Part shown: piece after piece, positions 34,276-43,614 of the stretch
Position numbering within the stretch: position 1 is the first letter of the stretch
Layout of the letters: each line of letters starts with the position of its first letter
Assembly (NCBI GenBank): GCA_902167325.1
Contig: LR632930.1
Coordinates: 5,332,001-5,396,000, forward strand
Direction: 5' to 3'
DNA length: 64,000 nucleotides
DNA from: Chitinophaga pinensis
GTDB taxonomy: Bacteria; Bacteroidota; Bacteroidia; Chitinophagales; Chitinophagaceae
The notes under the pieces: generated by a model
The model's database searches: none
What the model was told of the DNA's origin: nothing
The model's input: the letters and a program-made list of their open reading frames with translations, nothing else
Program-made: the position numbers and the translations under genes

Positions 34276-34280
34276 TTTTG
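34273..34280 (+). promoter_or_regulatory. -7 promoter motif for the methyltransferase gene
   Basis: TAATTTTG matches TAnnTTTG and overlaps the mutase stop codon, 28 bases before the next ATG. Confidence 0.45.
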
Positions 34281-34308
34281 TTATATTGCAGCCAGTTTTT
34301 TTCACCAC

Positions 34309-35217
34309 ATGAATCGAATCGAATATCAGCATTGCCCGGTTTGCCAGTCTGACCGCATCAGTCACCAACTGAGCGCCAAAGACTTCACCGTTTCGCTGGA
34401 AAAATTTGACATCTGGGAATGCGCCGCATGTACGGCCCGTTTCACCCAGAACATTCCTCCTATAGAAGCAATAGGTGCGTATTACCAATCCACTGAGTAT
34501 ATTTCCCATTCAGACACCCGCGAAGGCCTGATCAACCGCATGTATCACAGCGTGAGGAAGATCACCATGCGCTCCAAACAAAACTGGGTCAAAACGGCTT
34601 CGGGTGTTAAGACCGGCAACCTGTTAGACATCGGTAGCGGCAGCGGCGCCTTCCTGCATCATATGAAACTGCTGGGCTGGAATGTAACCGGGCTGGAACC
34701 CGATGGCGGTGCCCGCGAAAACGCGAAGAAGCTCTACAACCTCAATACCCTTCCCATACATGAACTTTTCAATCTGGAAGAAGGACAATTCGACTGTATC
34801 ACGCTCTGGCATGTACTCGAGCATGTGCACGACCTACATGGCTACCTTGAAAAAATGCGGAAGCTGCTGAAGCCCGGAGGCGCACTGCTAATCGCAGTTC
34901 CCAACTACACCAGCACAGACGCACGCATTTATGGCGAATACTGGGCAGCATATGACGTACCACGCCATCTGTATCACTTCTCTCCTGTTTCCATGGATGT
35001 GCTTATGCAAAGCCACGGGTTCCAGATACGGGCGAAATATCCCATGGTGTTTGATGCATTCTATGTAAGCCTGCTTAGCGAGAAATACAGATCCGGGAAA
35101 GACCGCATGATTGCAGGTGCCTGGAACGGTTTCCGCTCCTACTGGAAAGCATGGCGGCATGTCAACAAATGTAGTTCTATTGTGTATGAGATGAAGGTGG
35201 AAGAAGTATCCTCATAA
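34309..35217 (+). CDS. Class I SAM-dependent methyltransferase with N-terminal zinc ribbon
   Basis: A 302-residue protein. Residues 9-41 form a four-cysteine zinc ribbon (CPVC and CAAC). Then comes a Rossmann methyltransferase core with motif I LLDIGSGSGAFLHHM (about 104-118), the acidic post-I strand VTGLEPDGG, and DCITLWHVLEHVHD (about 163-176), typical of the UbiE/Methyltransf_23 group. A C-terminal extension follows. Substrate not predictable; many relatives act on sugars, lipids or small molecules. Located just downstream of the mutase gene with its own promoter motif. Confidence 0.88.
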   Translation: MNRIEYQHCPVCQSDRISHQLSAKDFTVSLEKFDIWECAACTARFTQNIPPIEAIGAYYQSTEYISHSDTREGLINRMYHSVRKITMRSKQNWVKTASGVKTGNLLDIGSGSGAFLHHMKLLGWNVTGLEPDGGARENAKKLYNLNTLPIHELFNLEEGQFDCITLWHVLEHVHDLHGYLEKMRKLLKPGGALLIAVPNYTSTDARIYGEYWAAYDVPRHLYHFSPVSMDVLMQSHGFQIRAKYPMVFDAFYVSLLSEKYRSGKDRMIAGAWNGFRSYWKAWRHVNKCSSIVYEMKVEEVSS

Positions 35218-35238
35218 CTTATTTTGATTACAATATAG

Positions 35239-35276
35239 AGAAAGCCCGTTCCGGTAATACCAGAACGGGCTTTTTC
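35239..35276. terminator. Bidirectional terminator
   Basis: AGAAAGCCCGTT with AACGGGCTTTTTCT across a 12-base loop, between the methyltransferase and the convergent TlpA gene. Confidence 0.85.
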
Positions 35277-35293
35277 TATATACAAGTGTCAGA

Positions 35294-36427
35294 CTATAAC
35301 ACTTCCGCCAGCTTCTTTTCCAATGCATCACCACGCAGGTTGCGGGCGATGATCTTACCCTGGGGGTCGATGAGGAAATTCTGCGGGATACCACGGATGC
35401 CGTACAGGCGGGCCACTTCATTGTCCCAGAATTTGAGATCGCTCACCTGCGTCCAGGTCAGTTTATCGTCTGCGATGGCTTTCAGCCATTTGTCTTTGGC
35501 ATTGGGCTGATCGAGCGATACCCCGAGCACAGTGAAGTTTTTGCTTTTATACTTATCGTAAGCTGCTACCACATGCGGGTTTTCCGCACGGCAGGGTCCG
35601 CACCAGGAAGCCCAGAAATCGATCAGGGTGTATTTACCGCGGAAGTCGGCCAGTTTAACCGGCTTGCCTTCGGTATCGTTCTGTGTGAATTCGGGAGCCT
35701 GTGCACCAATCGCTGTCGCTTTCCAACCCGTCAGGGTTTTAGCGAAGGCTTCACCGCTGGCACCTTTCTGCACAGCGGGAGCGAAGGATTTGTAGAGTGT
35801 TTCCAGCTCATCGATATTATCGGGGAGGGAACCTGCGTATGCCTGCAATGCGTCCAGCGCAATGGGGGATTTGGTATTCGCTTTAATGAATGCCAGCTGC
35901 GCAGCCTTTTCTTCTTTCCGGATAGCTTCGTATTTAGCATTCCGCCCTTTCTGGAACTCTTCCGATTTACGGACATCGGGTGCTGCATCCGCATATTCCT
36001 TATTCACAGCCTCATATTGGGGCTTTGTAAACTTGAGGGCATTCTGATAGCGGGAGAAGTCTTCATTGAGCTTACCGCCCTTTACGATGGCATCGCTGAG
36101 GCCTTTATCACCTTTCACAACGATATCGCCTTTCTCCAGGTACAGGCTCAGCATATCCTGACGCATGGCCATGGCTTTACCAGGAACGGGAATAGGGCGT
36201 ATAACCAGCGTGCCGCGTACTGCGGAGGGGATGGCCCCTTTAAATTGGAAAGCGCCGCCTGTCAGTTCCGAGGAGTCTGTAATGTTCTCAGCACCTTTAC
36301 GATAGTACAGGTAAGCTTTGGAGGGTTCTTCCGGGCCTGCTATCTGCCCTTTGATCTGGAAGGGAATATCCTGCGCCAGGAGCGATAGTGGCAGCAGCAT
36401 TCCCGCAAGGAGGAGGGTTTGTTTCAT
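35294..36427 (-). CDS. TlpA-like thioredoxin with N-terminal DUF4369 domain
   Basis: A 377-residue exported protein with a signal peptide ending SLLAQD. The N-terminal part (about 20-130) has the DUF4369 pattern FQIKGQIAGPEEPSKAYLYYRKG, a middle helical region follows, and a thioredoxin/AhpC-TSA domain with the redox-active WASWCGPCRAENP (CxxC about residues 277-280) completes it. It is the last gene of the second SusCD locus, 21 bases after SusD, so it probably maintains disulphide state of proteins in that uptake system. Confidence 0.93.
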   Translation of the reverse strand: MKQTLLLAGMLLPLSLLAQDIPFQIKGQIAGPEEPSKAYLYYRKGAENITDSSELTGGAFQFKGAIPSAVRGTLVIRPIPVPGKAMAMRQDMLSLYLEKGDIVVKGDKGLSDAIVKGGKLNEDFSRYQNALKFTKPQYEAVNKEYADAAPDVRKSEEFQKGRNAKYEAIRKEEKAAQLAFIKANTKSPIALDALQAYAGSLPDNIDELETLYKSFAPAVQKGASGEAFAKTLTGWKATAIGAQAPEFTQNDTEGKPVKLADFRGKYTLIDFWASWCGPCRAENPHVVAAYDKYKSKNFTVLGVSLDQPNAKDKWLKAIADDKLTWTQVSDLKFWDNEVARLYGIRGIPQNFLIDPQGKIIARNLRGDALEKKLAEVL

Positions 36428-36448
36428 GATGAATGTGCGGTTTTATTG

Positions 36449-37969
36449 TTAAAACGGTCGGTTGTCGAGCGGTATATTCCAATGCGGATTATACTGCAGG
36501 ATGGTATTGGCTATATTGAAAATGAATAAATCGGAATCCACCGCGGCTTCAAATGTTTCTGTGCCTAGTTTGTGAACGATTTTCGCTTTATGCCAGGGCT
36601 TACCGGCATCCGGAACAAAGCGCTTCAGGTCCAGTAACCGTTTGATTCCACTGGCAGGCAGCTCTCTCCTTCTTTCTTTCAGCACTTCCGCGATCACCTC
36701 ATCCTGCGTGCCCATAACTACTTGCGGGGTACCCGTTTTGTAACGGTAGCGGCGTAGCAGGTTCAGATCGGTGATGGCTTCAGCCAGTTTCCCGGTCCGC
36801 GCATAAGCTTCCGCACGCATCAAAAGTACTTCCGGATAGGTGAAGCCCGATGTCAGCTGGGTCTTGGATCCGCGGTAATACTGGATCCGCTGGCCGTCAT
36901 TGTAATCTACGCCATTATACGAAGTTTTGTACCCCGGAGCAGTCAGAAAAAAGTAATGATACCGTAAATCATTAGCCGCATCAAAGAGCGCAATGTATTC
37001 TTCAGAAGGGTAACTGCTGGACGAGCGTCCGGCACCACGGTCTTCCGACCGGTACAACAATATCTCACGGCTGTTGACGGCTTCAAGGAAGTTATCAGGT
37101 GCCTTGATGGTGCTGCTGATGGTGTTGGCAGGGTTGGTCCAGCTGAAATCGTTGAAGTTGTAGATCACTTTATCCGATCCTCCACTTGCCGTGGCTCCCG
37201 CCCAGGCGAGGTTGGCATAATGGGCAGCACTGTCGTACCTGCGGGTCCAGAGGTGATAATAAGCCAGCATGGCCTGAACGGCGGTCTTATTAGCACGGGA
37301 AGGCCAGTTGGTTGCCGCCGGAGCATCTGCAAGGGCTGCATGGAGGTCTTTCCCGGCAAGGCGGAACACTTCTTCCTGCGTGGAGAGATCAACCATTGGC
37401 GCATTGATGTCCGAATTAATGACATACGGAATAGTACGGGCATTATTTGCGGAACCCGGTTTGTAAACCGGGCCGTACAGGAGGTTGTGCAGGAAATACT
37501 GGAAGCCTCTTCCTGCGAGAGCCTGCGCCAGCACGGTACGGGCATATTGCCCGTCTTCCGCCCCAGCATCTGTCAGCTTCCCGATTCCGTCGATCACGTT
37601 GTTATAGTAGGAAGCCGCGCGGTAGGTACCCCAGTCCCAGAAATAATCCGAAGTATTGGGGTTACGGTAAGGTTTACGGAAAGTATAAGCATAATACCGG
37701 TCGATATTGGGATGGTTATTGGCTTTATAAGCCACTTTCCCCATCCCTTCAGACAATTCGAGGTTATCGTTCAGATAACCGGCCATACTGCCACCGTTGT
37801 TATCGAGGAAGATGTATTGTACCGTCCAGGTATGATCGAGCAGATGATCAAAATCCGCCACTTCGGAAGGGATCAGTTTCCCTTTGGGCTTTACGTCGAG
37901 ATACTTGTTGCAGGCTGTGGTCAAAAGTCCTGCGAAAATGATGATGATATAGAATCGAATCTTTGTCAT
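36449..37969 (-). CDS. SusD/RagB-like surface lipoprotein (locus 2)
   Basis: A 506-residue lipoprotein, lipobox TTAC followed by NKYLDVKPKGKLIP, the usual RagB/SusD start. The middle shows TPR-like helices (ARTVLAQALAGRGFQYF, AYYHLWTRRYDSAAHYANLAW) and the C-terminal segment YPEVLLMRAEAYARTGKLAEAITDLNLLRRYR, the family's most conserved part. It should cap the SusC barrel encoded immediately upstream (10 bases). The ligand is unknown. Confidence 0.95.
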   Translation of the reverse strand: MTKIRFYIIIIFAGLLTTACNKYLDVKPKGKLIPSEVADFDHLLDHTWTVQYIFLDNNGGSMAGYLNDNLELSEGMGKVAYKANNHPNIDRYYAYTFRKPYRNPNTSDYFWDWGTYRAASYYNNVIDGIGKLTDAGAEDGQYARTVLAQALAGRGFQYFLHNLLYGPVYKPGSANNARTIPYVINSDINAPMVDLSTQEEVFRLAGKDLHAALADAPAATNWPSRANKTAVQAMLAYYHLWTRRYDSAAHYANLAWAGATASGGSDKVIYNFNDFSWTNPANTISSTIKAPDNFLEAVNSREILLYRSEDRGAGRSSSSYPSEEYIALFDAANDLRYHYFFLTAPGYKTSYNGVDYNDGQRIQYYRGSKTQLTSGFTYPEVLLMRAEAYARTGKLAEAITDLNLLRRYRYKTGTPQVVMGTQDEVIAEVLKERRRELPASGIKRLLDLKRFVPDAGKPWHKAKIVHKLGTETFEAAVDSDLFIFNIANTILQYNPHWNIPLDNRPF

Positions 37970-37979
37970 GCTGCCGGTT

Positions 37980-40900
37980 TTAAAGTGTGAACATGATGCC
38001 TACATACAATTCAGGACGCAGTGGCAGCGAGGTAAAGCCCTGCTCCGTAAAGGCGCCTGTTCCGCCGGAAGTATTGATCTCCGCGATCTCAGGGTCGCGG
38101 CGGTCGCTGTTGGCAGTGATCATCACCAGGTTGCGCGACTGGAAATACACCTTGCTGTCTTTGATACCTGCGCGCTTCAGGATAGACTGTGGTAAGGTAT
38201 AAGCGAATGTAACGTCGCGGAGCTTGGCGAAGTTGGCGCTCTCCACCAGCACATCGCTGTAGGGGAAGTAGAACATATCCATATTCCAGCTGGTGAGTTT
38301 AGGATAGATGGTATGTGCTTCGTCACCCGGTTTGCGCCAGCGTTCGGCTACGTGCTTGTTGATGTAATTGGAGCCGGTGAAGGCATCTTGCCGGAGTACG
38401 TTCCCCGTGCGTGCAATGATCATGAAAGAAAAGTCGAAGTTCTTGTAGCTGAAGGTATTCGTCATACTCATCACATACGGTGGCCGCAGGGTTCCTGCAT
38501 ATACGAGGTCGCCCACTTTGGCATTGCCTCCGCCTGTCTTCTTGCCTTCGCTGTCAAAGAACTGCGCTACACCGTTATTGTCAAGTCCGGCATAACGGTA
38601 AGCATACAACGCATCCAGCGGATCGCCTTCTTTGCGGATAGCAGCGTTGGTGAGGCTGGAAGGATAAATGTATGCCACATTATATTCCTTCACGGTATTC
38701 TTATTATAAGCGAAAATGAACTGACTGTTCCAGATAAAATCTTTCTTCTTCAGTACATCAGATTCCAGTGAAATCTCAAATCCCTGATTGAGGATCTTAC
38801 CGGCATTCTTCACCTGACTGGTAAACCCTTTGGTGGGGTCCATGGCATCGGAAGCAAGTACATCGGTACTCAGTTTACGATAGTAATCCAGCGTCAGGCG
38901 CAGGCGGTTGTTGAATGCGCCAAGGTCTGTACCGGCATTGAACACGTTTGTTTTTTCCCAGCGCAGACTGTTGTTCGGCGGAGAAGAAATGTTGTAGTTC
39001 ACATCACCGGTGAGGGTAGAAAATACTGTGGGGGCGATGATGAGGAAAGGACCGCTGGTGAGGGAGATGTTCCCGTTAACACCATACGAACCGCGGATAT
39101 TGAGTTTATTGATCCAGGCTACGTCGAAGAACTTCTCTTTGCCGAGCTTATAAGTACCGCCTGCGCTCCATAAAGGCTTGTAGCGGAATTTGGGATCGGT
39201 GCCGAAGAAGTTGGTCTGATCCAGCCGGATGGAGCCGCTCAGGATAAAACGCCCGTCGTATTCATACGAGCCATTGGCGTACCAGCTTACGAAACGGTTA
39301 TCACCAAAGCTGATGGAACCAATGGAAGCCGAGGGCCGGTTGTTACCCAGCATATCGCTGTTATAAAGACCGGCATTGTAATCCGCATGGTTGAATGTTG
39401 CGAAGGTACCTGCCTGATCGTTGTACCCGAAACGGGTGGGATAGGTATTGTTATCGGTTTTAGCCTGACTGATCTCCATCCCTGCAATGGCCGCCACGTA
39501 ATGCTTCAGGCCAATGTTACGGTTGAAGCCCAGCTGTCCGCGCAGCATGTAATACTGCGTTGCACCGCGGCTTTCATTGACCATGGCGCCATCCGGAATA
39601 TAGTGTTTGGCGGGATTGGCGATGGATGTGGCATCGCTGAAGCCGAGGCGCATACGGTAAGAATTCTTGTCGTATACCGAGCGGGAATTAGCATACCCTC
39701 TCGACCAGTTGCCACCCAGTTCTGCAGTAAGCCCATTTATAATCGTGGCCTGCACGTTACCGCCGAAACGGACAAGGAGGTTCTGCGTAGAAGTGGTTTC
39801 CAGCTTGAGGTCTTCGAGGGGATTATAATACAATGGCTTAAGGCCTGGGATCAGGGCATAACGCTCATCGCGCTTCACGTTGCGGGTGAAGAGTTGTGCG
39901 GGATTGCCATTTGCATCTATAACCGGACTGTATGGCTGGATGAGTGATGTGGAAGTAAAGGCGAACATATCGTTCCACTGCCGCACGGGCGCTTTGGTGG
40001 TAGCGTAGTTCACGTTGGTGAATAGGCTCACTCCGAGGTTTTTCACCGGCCGCCAGTCGTTCTTGAAATCCAGGATCAGGCGGTTATCGCTGTTGCCGAT
40101 GGTATTGTTATCGTTAGTGATGTAGCGCAGGGCTGCATTCAGTGAATTCTTTTCATTACCGCCGGACAGCGAAATATTATGCTGCTGGTTGAACTGATGG
40201 CGGAAGTAATTTTCTTCCAGCAGTTTACCGGCATCCGTATTTTTCAACTGATTAATACGGTCATCTACTTCTTTTTCTGTTTTCCAGCCCTGATTCTTCG
40301 CCAGCAGGAGGTAATTCACTTCGCTGAGCGACCCGTAAGTGTTGTAGGTATTGAGATACGAGTTGGGGTCCTGGTTGAAGAGGTCGGTTTCTGCATCGAT
40401 GTAATCTGCGGGTGTTGCGCGGTTGAGGTAGCTTACCTGCGGTTTAAGGGTGATGCCGGTAGAGCCTCTGTATTGTACACGCATTGAACCCGGACGGCCC
40501 TTGCGGGTGGTGATCACGATCACTCCGTTGCTGGAACGCGCTCCGTAGATGGATGCAGCCACAGCATCTTTCAGTACGGTAATGCTCTCTATATTATCGA
40601 TATTGATACTTTCGAGATCGCCCTGAGTGGGGTACCCGTCTACTACCAGCAGGGGCTTCCTTTCGGCGGTGATGGTGGATACGCCGCGGATCTCCACATT
40701 CCCTTCCTTCGATATCACCACACCGGCAGCCTGGCCTTCGAGGGCAGCCCTGAGGTCTGGACGCAGTTTGGCTTCGAGGCGGGCAGGGGAAATGAAGGAG
40801 AAGGAGCCGGTGGCTCTTTCCGCAGAAATAGACTGATAGCCGGTATTTACCACCTGCACGGCCTCCAGCTTACTGGATTCGGGCTGCAGGCGGATGTTCA

Positions 40901-41429
40901 CGGCAGTACGGCCGCCTAATGCTATTTCCTGCCGGGTAAACCCTATGAAGGTGAATTCCAGTACGGCACCGGGATCTACCCCTGTCAGCTGAAACTCCCC
41001 GTTCTCATTAGTGAGCGCACCACGTACGGAGCCTTTCACTTTCACGGATACCCCGGCAAGCGGTGCCCCGCCGGCATCGGTAACCCGGCCGGTAATGGTA
41101 ACTGCTATTTCAACCGGCGCCACCGTCCTTACCCTCGGCATCGCGAGGAGAATAACGGTTTTGTCTTCAATGGTAAAGTTGAGCCCCTGAGGCTCCAGCA
41201 CCTGTTCCAGCACCTCCCTTACAGGAAGCGCCTTTACGCTAACGGTAACGGGTACCGTACGCGACAGCAGATCGTTGTTGTAGAAAACTATATACCCCGA
41301 CTGCCGCTGGATGGCTTTGAAAACATCCGTTAGTGGCGCGTTGCGGACTGCCAGCGTTACTCTTTGAGAGCTCGCCGTAGCGCTTACATGCAGGAAGCCG
41401 GTCAGTAAGAAAATGGTTGATAATTTCAT
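37980..41429 (-). CDS. SusC/RagA-type TonB-dependent transporter with STN domain (locus 2)
   Basis: About 1149 residues. Signal peptide MKLSTIFLLTGFLHVSATAS, STN domain (VTLAVRNAPLTDVFKAIQRQ to TVILLAMP, about 25-100), carboxypeptidase-regulatory-like domain (ITGRVTDAGGAPLAGVSVKV, about 110-185), plug with VEIRGVSTITAERKPLLVVD and barrel ending LYVGIMFTL. The STN domain marks it as a signalling receptor for the FecR/sigma pair upstream. I chose the ATG at 41429 for the signal peptide; a longer start at 41477 adds 16 residues and is also used in this genus. Confidence 0.95.
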   Translation of the reverse strand: MKLSTIFLLTGFLHVSATASSQRVTLAVRNAPLTDVFKAIQRQSGYIVFYNNDLLSRTVPVTVSVKALPVREVLEQVLEPQGLNFTIEDKTVILLAMPRVRTVAPVEIAVTITGRVTDAGGAPLAGVSVKVKGSVRGALTNENGEFQLTGVDPGAVLEFTFIGFTRQEIALGGRTAVNIRLQPESSKLEAVQVVNTGYQSISAERATGSFSFISPARLEAKLRPDLRAALEGQAAGVVISKEGNVEIRGVSTITAERKPLLVVDGYPTQGDLESINIDNIESITVLKDAVAASIYGARSSNGVIVITTRKGRPGSMRVQYRGSTGITLKPQVSYLNRATPADYIDAETDLFNQDPNSYLNTYNTYGSLSEVNYLLLAKNQGWKTEKEVDDRINQLKNTDAGKLLEENYFRHQFNQQHNISLSGGNEKNSLNAALRYITNDNNTIGNSDNRLILDFKNDWRPVKNLGVSLFTNVNYATTKAPVRQWNDMFAFTSTSLIQPYSPVIDANGNPAQLFTRNVKRDERYALIPGLKPLYYNPLEDLKLETTSTQNLLVRFGGNVQATIINGLTAELGGNWSRGYANSRSVYDKNSYRMRLGFSDATSIANPAKHYIPDGAMVNESRGATQYYMLRGQLGFNRNIGLKHYVAAIAGMEISQAKTDNNTYPTRFGYNDQAGTFATFNHADYNAGLYNSDMLGNNRPSASIGSISFGDNRFVSWYANGSYEYDGRFILSGSIRLDQTNFFGTDPKFRYKPLWSAGGTYKLGKEKFFDVAWINKLNIRGSYGVNGNISLTSGPFLIIAPTVFSTLTGDVNYNISSPPNNSLRWEKTNVFNAGTDLGAFNNRLRLTLDYYRKLSTDVLASDAMDPTKGFTSQVKNAGKILNQGFEISLESDVLKKKDFIWNSQFIFAYNKNTVKEYNVAYIYPSSLTNAAIRKEGDPLDALYAYRYAGLDNNGVAQFFDSEGKKTGGGNAKVGDLVYAGTLRPPYVMSMTNTFSYKNFDFSFMIIARTGNVLRQDAFTGSNYINKHVAERWRKPGDEAHTIYPKLTSWNMDMFYFPYSDVLVESANFAKLRDVTFAYTLPQSILKRAGIKDSKVYFQSRNLVMITANSDRRDPEIAEINTSGGTGAFTEQGFTSLPLRPELYVGIMFTL

Positions 41430-41476
41430 AGCTCTCCACAAAACTTTGTGATGGTACAAAGCATCAAAAAAAAGCA

Positions 41477-41563
41477 TAGATTTGACTTTGGTGATAAAAA
41501 TTGGTTAAGCGTCAATTGTATCGCCCCCAGGCCGGTGATGTTAGCGCATCTCCGGTCTTTTTT
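41477..41563 (+). ncRNA. Candidate small RNA opposite the start of the second susC
   Basis: On the plus strand, where no gene is transcribed, TAGATTTG (41477-41484) matches the -7 motif and about 50 bases later a terminator-like hairpin (CCGGTGATG 41532-41540 with CATCTCCGG 41547-41555, one mismatch) precedes six T. A transcript of 65-75 bases is possible. No -33 element at normal spacing was found, so this is tentative. Confidence 0.3.
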
Positions 41564-41637
41564 ATTTCGGGCAAATGGTTGGTGTCTGTAATTACTCTGT
41601 CAATAAGCAAATCAATTTTAAAGTGTGATGTAATTAT

Positions 41638-42792
41638 TTACCGGATAACGGTTATTACCCGTCCTTCTACCCTGAATTTCACCTGGTAATTCTCCAGGAT
41701 ACGGAGTACGCTGGTGAGTGGCAGGCTCCGCTGCATCCCGCCCCCGAAGCGGAGTTCAGACACATCCGTTTCGTAGCGGACTTTCACATCATACCAGCGT
41801 TCCAGTTCTTTCATCACCGTTTCTATGTCCGCATCACTGAAGTTGAAGAATCCGTTCTTCCATGCTACTGCCTGATCGGTATCGCAGGGCCGAATGCGTA
41901 TCTGTCCGTTCAGTTGCACCGCCTGCTGCCCGGGTACCAGCTCCTTTGTATTTACAGCCACTGCACCTTCGAGGAGAGTTACTGCAGAGGGTACACCGTC
42001 ATAGGCAGAGATGTTGAAGTGCGTGCCCAGTACCTGTACATCTATGCCGCTTTCCGTTTTCACCATAAAGGGTTTCGATGCATCTTTCGCTACTTCGAAA
42101 TAAGCTTCCCCTGTCAGTTCCACTTTACGTTCCTTTCCGGGGAATGCCGTAGGGAAACGTAATTCTGAGGCGGCATTGAGCCAAACGTTGGTACCATCAG
42201 GCAGGGTAAGCCGGAACTGCCCACCTCTTGGTGTGACCAGTGTGTTCCAGGCTGCCACGGTAGATGGCTCATCTCCCGCATATTCCACCTGCCCGTTCTG
42301 CAGTTTACGGATCTGTGTACCGCCCTGTTGTGCCAGCTTACCTTCGGCCGCAGCATCCAGGTCTATTACCTGTCCGCTTGCGAGCGTAAGAGAAGCACGG
42401 TTACCACCGGGAGGTATGTCATTCTTATACCGCCCTTCCATAGATACGGCTGCTGCGGGCAGTTGCTCTTTATGGAGAAACATCCAGGCCCCTGCAGCCA
42501 GTATCCCTGCTACAGCTGCGGCAGCTGTCCATTTCCACCAGTGGCGCCTGATTGGCACCACCGGTGCTCCGGTATCTGCTTCCAGGATACGCTGCCTTAC
42601 CGCTTCCCAATGGGCAGGATCGTATTCCCCGTCGCCATCGGCCGATGCTTCCATCATATCCGACAGCAGGCTTATGAAAAGAGCTTCATTACTTTCATCC
42701 TGCAACAATTTGCTGAGTTCCTCCGTTTCTGCCGTTGACATGCGGCCATGGAGATGCAGACCAAGTAAATGCCTTAGTTTATCTTCCTGCAT
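41638..42792 (-). CDS. FecR-family anti-sigma factor (locus 2)
   Basis: A 384-residue single-pass membrane regulator. The N-terminal 85 residues are cytoplasmic and sigma-binding, the transmembrane helix is at about 87-106, and the periplasmic FecR domain includes FRLTLPDGTNVWLNAASELRFP and VELTGEAYFEVAKDASKPFMVKTE. The C-terminal part (FFNFSDADIETVMKELERWYDV) is DUF4974-like and contacts the STN domain of SusC. It lies between the sigma gene and susC, same order as in locus 1. Confidence 0.95.
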   Translation of the reverse strand: MQEDKLRHLLGLHLHGRMSTAETEELSKLLQDESNEALFISLLSDMMEASADGDGEYDPAHWEAVRQRILEADTGAPVVPIRRHWWKWTAAAAVAGILAAGAWMFLHKEQLPAAAVSMEGRYKNDIPPGGNRASLTLASGQVIDLDAAAEGKLAQQGGTQIRKLQNGQVEYAGDEPSTVAAWNTLVTPRGGQFRLTLPDGTNVWLNAASELRFPTAFPGKERKVELTGEAYFEVAKDASKPFMVKTESGIDVQVLGTHFNISAYDGVPSAVTLLEGAVAVNTKELVPGQQAVQLNGQIRIRPCDTDQAVAWKNGFFNFSDADIETVMKELERWYDVKVRYETDVSELRFGGGMQRSLPLTSVLRILENYQVKFRVEGRVITVIR

Positions 42793-42904
42793 AAAATCGT
42801 AAGTTCATTTGTGGAATAGTGCCAGTCGCTCTGAGGCTTACAGCCCCGCTACTATATAAGAATCCGCTGAAAAGAGAAAGGACCTATCGGCCCGAAAAAA
42901 TATT

Positions 42905-43489
42905 TTAAAGACAAATCAGCAGCAACAGGGAAATGAGCAGCCCATGGCGCCCCAGGTAGTTGCGGATATCTTTCAAAGCCAGTACCAGTGTGTTCTTCAC
43001 TGAATTAGGAGAAAGCCCCAGTGCTTCCGCTATCTCCGGGATCGTCATCCCCTCCTGGCGGCTCATGGTAAAGATGCGCCTGCGCTGTGCAGGCAACTGC
43101 GATACGGCTTCCGTGATAAGGCGGCGCGTATCCCGCATGGAGATCTCGGCAGTCAGATTATCATCTCCCTCCTCTCCCACTCCTGCACCCGTACGCAACC
43201 GCATCTCTCGCGCTTCCTTTCTGAGCCAGGTGTAACACTCATTGGCCACCACTTTATACAGCCATGCTTTCGGCTGCTCTACGGCCGGCAGCTTATCGCG
43301 ACTGAGCCACAGGCGCAGGAAAGAGGCCTGTACCACTTCTTCTGCGGCAGCCTGCTGCTTTACCATGCGGAGTATGAAAGGATAGAGTGCCGGTACGGAA
43401 TGCCGGAAAAGTATGCCGAACGCTTCTTCGTCTCCATCACTGATCCGGTTAAACAGTTGGTTGATGTTAATTGGCAATAGTTGGTCCAT
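42905..43489 (-). CDS. ECF-type RNA polymerase sigma factor (locus 2)
   Basis: A 194-residue ECF sigma factor. Region 2 spans about residues 20-90 (PFILRMVKQQAAAEEVVQASFLRLWLSRDK) and region 4 about 130-180 (LPAQRRRIFTMSRQEGMTIPEIAEALGLSPNSVKNTLVLAL, a helix-turn-helix). The last 12 residues are hydrophobic (GLLISLLLLICL), a tail common in Bacteroidota ECF factors of SusCD loci. First gene of locus 2; expected to drive fecR-susC-susD-tlpA. Confidence 0.93.
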   Translation of the reverse strand: MDQLLPININQLFNRISDGDEEAFGILFRHSVPALYPFILRMVKQQAAAEEVVQASFLRLWLSRDKLPAVEQPKAWLYKVVANECYTWLRKEAREMRLRTGAGVGEEGDDNLTAEISMRDTRRLITEAVSQLPAQRRRIFTMSRQEGMTIPEIAEALGLSPNSVKNTLVLALKDIRNYLGRHGLLISLLLLICL

Positions 43490-43563
43490 GTATGCGCTGT
43501 GTCATCCGGTTATCTGCTGTCAGATAAAAGTACAGAAAATGAAGTATTGTTTTCCGCAGGAAC

Positions 43564-43596
43564 AAAAAAAAAGCCGGTCAATAATTGACCGGCTTT
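43564..43596 (-). terminator. Terminator of the S46 peptidase gene
   Basis: On the minus strand AAAGCCGGTCAA/TTGACCGGCTTT is followed by nine T. Confidence 0.9.
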
Positions 43597-43614
43597 ACTT
43601 TCTATTAACATGCG

